Of a stretch of 64,000 nt of DNA, positions 55,861-64,000 are shown in pieces (position 1 is the first letter of the stretch; each line of letters starts with the position of its first letter). This stretch comes from Alviniconcha marisindica (Eukaryota > Mollusca > Gastropoda > Provannidae): NCBI GenBank assembly GCA_018857735.1, contig JABMCL010001457.1, positions 921,001-985,000 on the forward strand. The letters are read 5' to 3'. A program made the position numbers and the translations under genes. The notes beneath the pieces are model-generated. The model ran no database searches, was not told where the DNA came from, and was given only the letters and a program-made list of their open reading frames with translations.

Positions 55861-55985
55861 GTATGCACAGGTGTGCATGCATGTTCACAGAAGTTCGTGT
55901 TGGCTGTATTTTGTTCTTTGCTTTGTGAAGGGCTATGTGCTCCAATTTCGAGAAATAGCACATAAAAAGAATACATTATTATTAT
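55379..55985 (+). pseudogene. Second, more decayed copy of the LINE C-terminal remnant
   Basis: It follows the element at 14.58 kb at the DNA level (ctctcctgtccggctgtcct; ctgcccactgattcacaaat) and in SFSYAAPS, but carries several indels. It is interrupted by (TC)n at about 55793-55857 and ends in gaaatagcacataaaaag followed by ATT repeats, resembling a LINE 3' tail. Confidence 0.6.
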
Positions 55986-56239
55986 TATCTGAAAAGGGCC
56001 AAAGCAGAAATTATTCCCACAGAAACATTATACCTAAAATAATAAAAATTCACGCCATAATGTTTTTTTTGCCAAACCTTTGTCTGCCTCCAGTGACCTA
56101 ATGTAGTATTTTTTATCAAGCCTATAGAAACCCGTCAACAGTGACTAGCAAAAGATGTGAACCCAGAATGGTCCAATTTTGTTTCTTGACCAGTTTTGTT
56201 CAAGGAGAGCAAAATATAAATAAAAGCTCCCTTGTTACC

Positions 56240-56962
56240 CCCCCCCCCCCCTTTTTTACACACACACACACATGCATGCATGCATGCACACACACACGCA
56301 CGCACGCACGCATGCACGCATGCACACACAGAATATACACATCTTCCATTGCGTACCTAGTGATACCATAAACCATAGTGTTACATGCATGCACATGTGC
56401 GCATGCACGCACACACACACACACACACACACTCAGTGATGGGGGGGTGGAGAATAGTGTTGGTCAGTTGAAGCATGTGGAGAATAAATTCATTTCTTTA
56501 TTTTTTGTCCTTTCTGTTTTTTTTGGTTTTTTTGACACTGCTGCAGGAAAGCTTTGGACAGGTACAGCTTTATGTTACCCAAAGTTGACACAGCAGTGAT
56601 GGTGGGAAAATCTCTCTGTTTCTCTCTCTGGTGTTTGCATGCATGCATGCATGCGTGTGTGTGTGCATGTGTGCATGTGTGTGTGTGCATGTGTGTGTGT
56701 GAAAGAGAAACTCAGAAAGAGAGTGAGGTGAGAGACAGACAGGGAATGTATAATACTCCAAGAAACTTTTCTTTTCTGTAAAGTTTAATCTGTGACAAAA
56801 ATGTATTATCCACATATTGTCTTGGGCATCTACAGAATACATTACAAACAGTATATGGATCCATATACAGTATACTGAAATCTCAAACATGTTCACAATG
56901 TGTACAAAAGTAACAAATTATAAATAAAAGCTCAAACTTATTGCGCACACACCATCTCTCAT

Positions 56963-57025
<63 letters not shown>

Positions 57026-57145
57026 ATTGTACACATCTTCCATTGTGTGCTTAGTCATACAGTAAACCATAGTGTTACATGCATGTGCATGCACACACAC
57101 ACACATGCACACAGGCACACACACATGCATGTGCACACGCACATG

Positions 57146-57187
<42 letters not shown>

Positions 57188-57250
57188 ACACACATGCACA
57201 TTCTCTCTCCATTGTGTGCCTAATGATACTGTATGTCACAGTGTATCAGT
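56240..57250. repeat. Roughly 700-bp-spaced duplication with CA/CG-type microsatellites
   Basis: The block tacacatcttccattgcgta…ccataaaccatagtgttaca occurs at 56335-56390 and 57030-57082, and in part at 57205-57245. Each copy is preceded by ataaataaaagctc and flanked by CA/CATG repeats. Confidence 0.6.
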
Positions 57251-57289
57251 GTATGCCCACTTTGTTTGCACTTGGTCTTGTTACTATTA

Positions 57290-58232
57290 AGTTGTAGTAG
57301 TACATCAACACACCTAATTTGGTTGCAAAGATGTAGATAGTACAGAAAATATAGGACTGACAAACATTCAGTGACGTTTTGAACTTTTTATGTGACTTTA
57401 GTCTTGAACATAGCAATCCAGTCTTTTCACAAGACATTGCCACTTATGATGATGTACCATTAAACTATGTTTTGTTGCAAAATGATCAGTAGTTCAATAG
57501 CTATGATATATTTTTGTTATGAGCCCTGACTGTGACCTTGACCTTGACGATAGCAAACAAATTATTTTGCAAACCAGTCCAGTTCATGATGATACATCAC
57601 AAAAACTAAGGTTGGTTACAAAAGATTAAGCAGTTTAGAAGATATCATCTGGAATAACATTCATGGACATGTTTAACCTTTGCGGTACCCTTAGCTTAAA
57701 CAAGGCAATCCAATCATCACAAGAAACTGCTACTTCGGATGATCTACCATTAAACTAAGTTTGATTGCAAAAGAATCTGCAGTTGGATGCTATAATATGG
57801 TATAAATTGTCACATTTGATTATCTGAGCCCTAATTTTGACCTTAACCTTGAAGACAGCAGGCCAATCATTTTGCATTGACACTCCAGACCATGATGATG
57901 CATCACCATACCAATATCCCAACAAACCTTCCTTGGCGGAATTTTGAACCTTTGGTGTGACCTTGACCTTCAACACAGCAATCCAATTATTTTGCAAGTC
58001 CCTCTGGCTTATGATCTGCACAGTCAAACTAAGTTTGGTTGCTGCAGGATCAGCAGCTCTGAAAATACAGTAGAAACAGTCGATTTACATTTTTTTTTAA
58101 ATTTTTTATGAGCCCTTGCTGCGATTGTCCTTGAAGATAGCATATCAGTCTTCTTTCATGACACTCCAGCTCATGATGATGCACCTCCATACCAAGTTTG
58201 GTTACCAAGGGGCAAATGCTCCGCTGCAGCAA
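57290..58232 (-). repeat. Diverged tandem repeat (about 7 copies, roughly 120-165 bp) abutting the MORN5 stop codon
   Basis: A unit containing a segment like gatgatgcatcaccatacc, then aagtttggttgcaaaag (plus-strand sense), recurs near 57290, 57448, 57586, 57740, 57893, 58012 and 58175. Several copies add a TGACCTTGACCTT block (57532, 57957; TTGACCTTAACCTTG near 57836). The last copy ends only a few bases from the MORN5 stop, so the repeat forms its proximal 3' UTR. Repeats with this TGACCTTGACCTT signature are, to my knowledge, common in molluscan DNA. Confidence 0.6.
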
Positions 58233-58237
58233 GAGGT

Positions 58238-63959
<5,722 letters not shown>

Positions 63960-64000
63960 CTTGCTGCTTGTATTCGTCGTTATGGTCACTTCGCAAGGGA

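Overview
This is a repeat-rich nuclear genomic window from an animal, most likely a marine lophotrochozoan such as a gastropod mollusc. The clues are large GT-AG introns, a metazoan MORN5 orthologue, a DOK-like PH-PTB adaptor, tRNA-derived SINEs, non-LTR retrotransposon remnants, very abundant dinucleotide microsatellites, long poly-C/poly-G runs and many minisatellites. Nothing looks bacterial, viral or organellar. The taxon is inferred from gene and repeat style only.

Layout. From 0 to 26.3 kb there is mostly non-coding DNA. It carries an exon chain on the minus strand that encodes a probable type I membrane protein: a signal-peptide exon at 26262-26172, then phase-compatible exons at 4035-3943, 3611-3348 and 2877-2751 (transmembrane segment), running off the left edge. 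Inside this long intron lie a 33-bp GC-box minisatellite array, LINE and SINE remnants and a possible 3.3-kb TIR element. From 26.4 to 38.3 kb a nine-exon plus-strand gene can be assembled with every phase matching. It encodes an 866-residue DOK-like adaptor (PH, IRS-type PTB, long Ser/Pro-rich tail) and includes one GC-AG intron. Its start codon is only 142 bp from the divergent signal-peptide exon, so the two genes probably share a bidirectional promoter.

From 38.7 to 45 kb there are LINE remnants, minisatellites and poly-C arrays. From 45.0 to 49.6 kb a single uninterrupted minus-strand reading frame encodes a 1527-residue protein that I do not recognise. It has an acidic N-terminus with SUMO-type motifs, a bipartite NLS, and three to four divergent copies of a roughly 150-residue Cys-containing module. 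This is the best candidate for something undescribed. From 50 to 57 kb the DNA is mostly repeats, including a 226-bp piggyBac-type MITE. From 58.2 kb to the right edge lies the complete four-exon coding sequence of MORN5 (174 residues, minus strand). Its stop codon sits directly next to a diverged tandem repeat containing TGACCTTGACCTT.

I see no functional link among the genes beyond the shared promoter: a membrane protein, a signalling adaptor, a probable nuclear protein and a MORN protein of ciliated or sperm cells. Splice sites were assigned by eye from consensus and phase; no transcript data were available.
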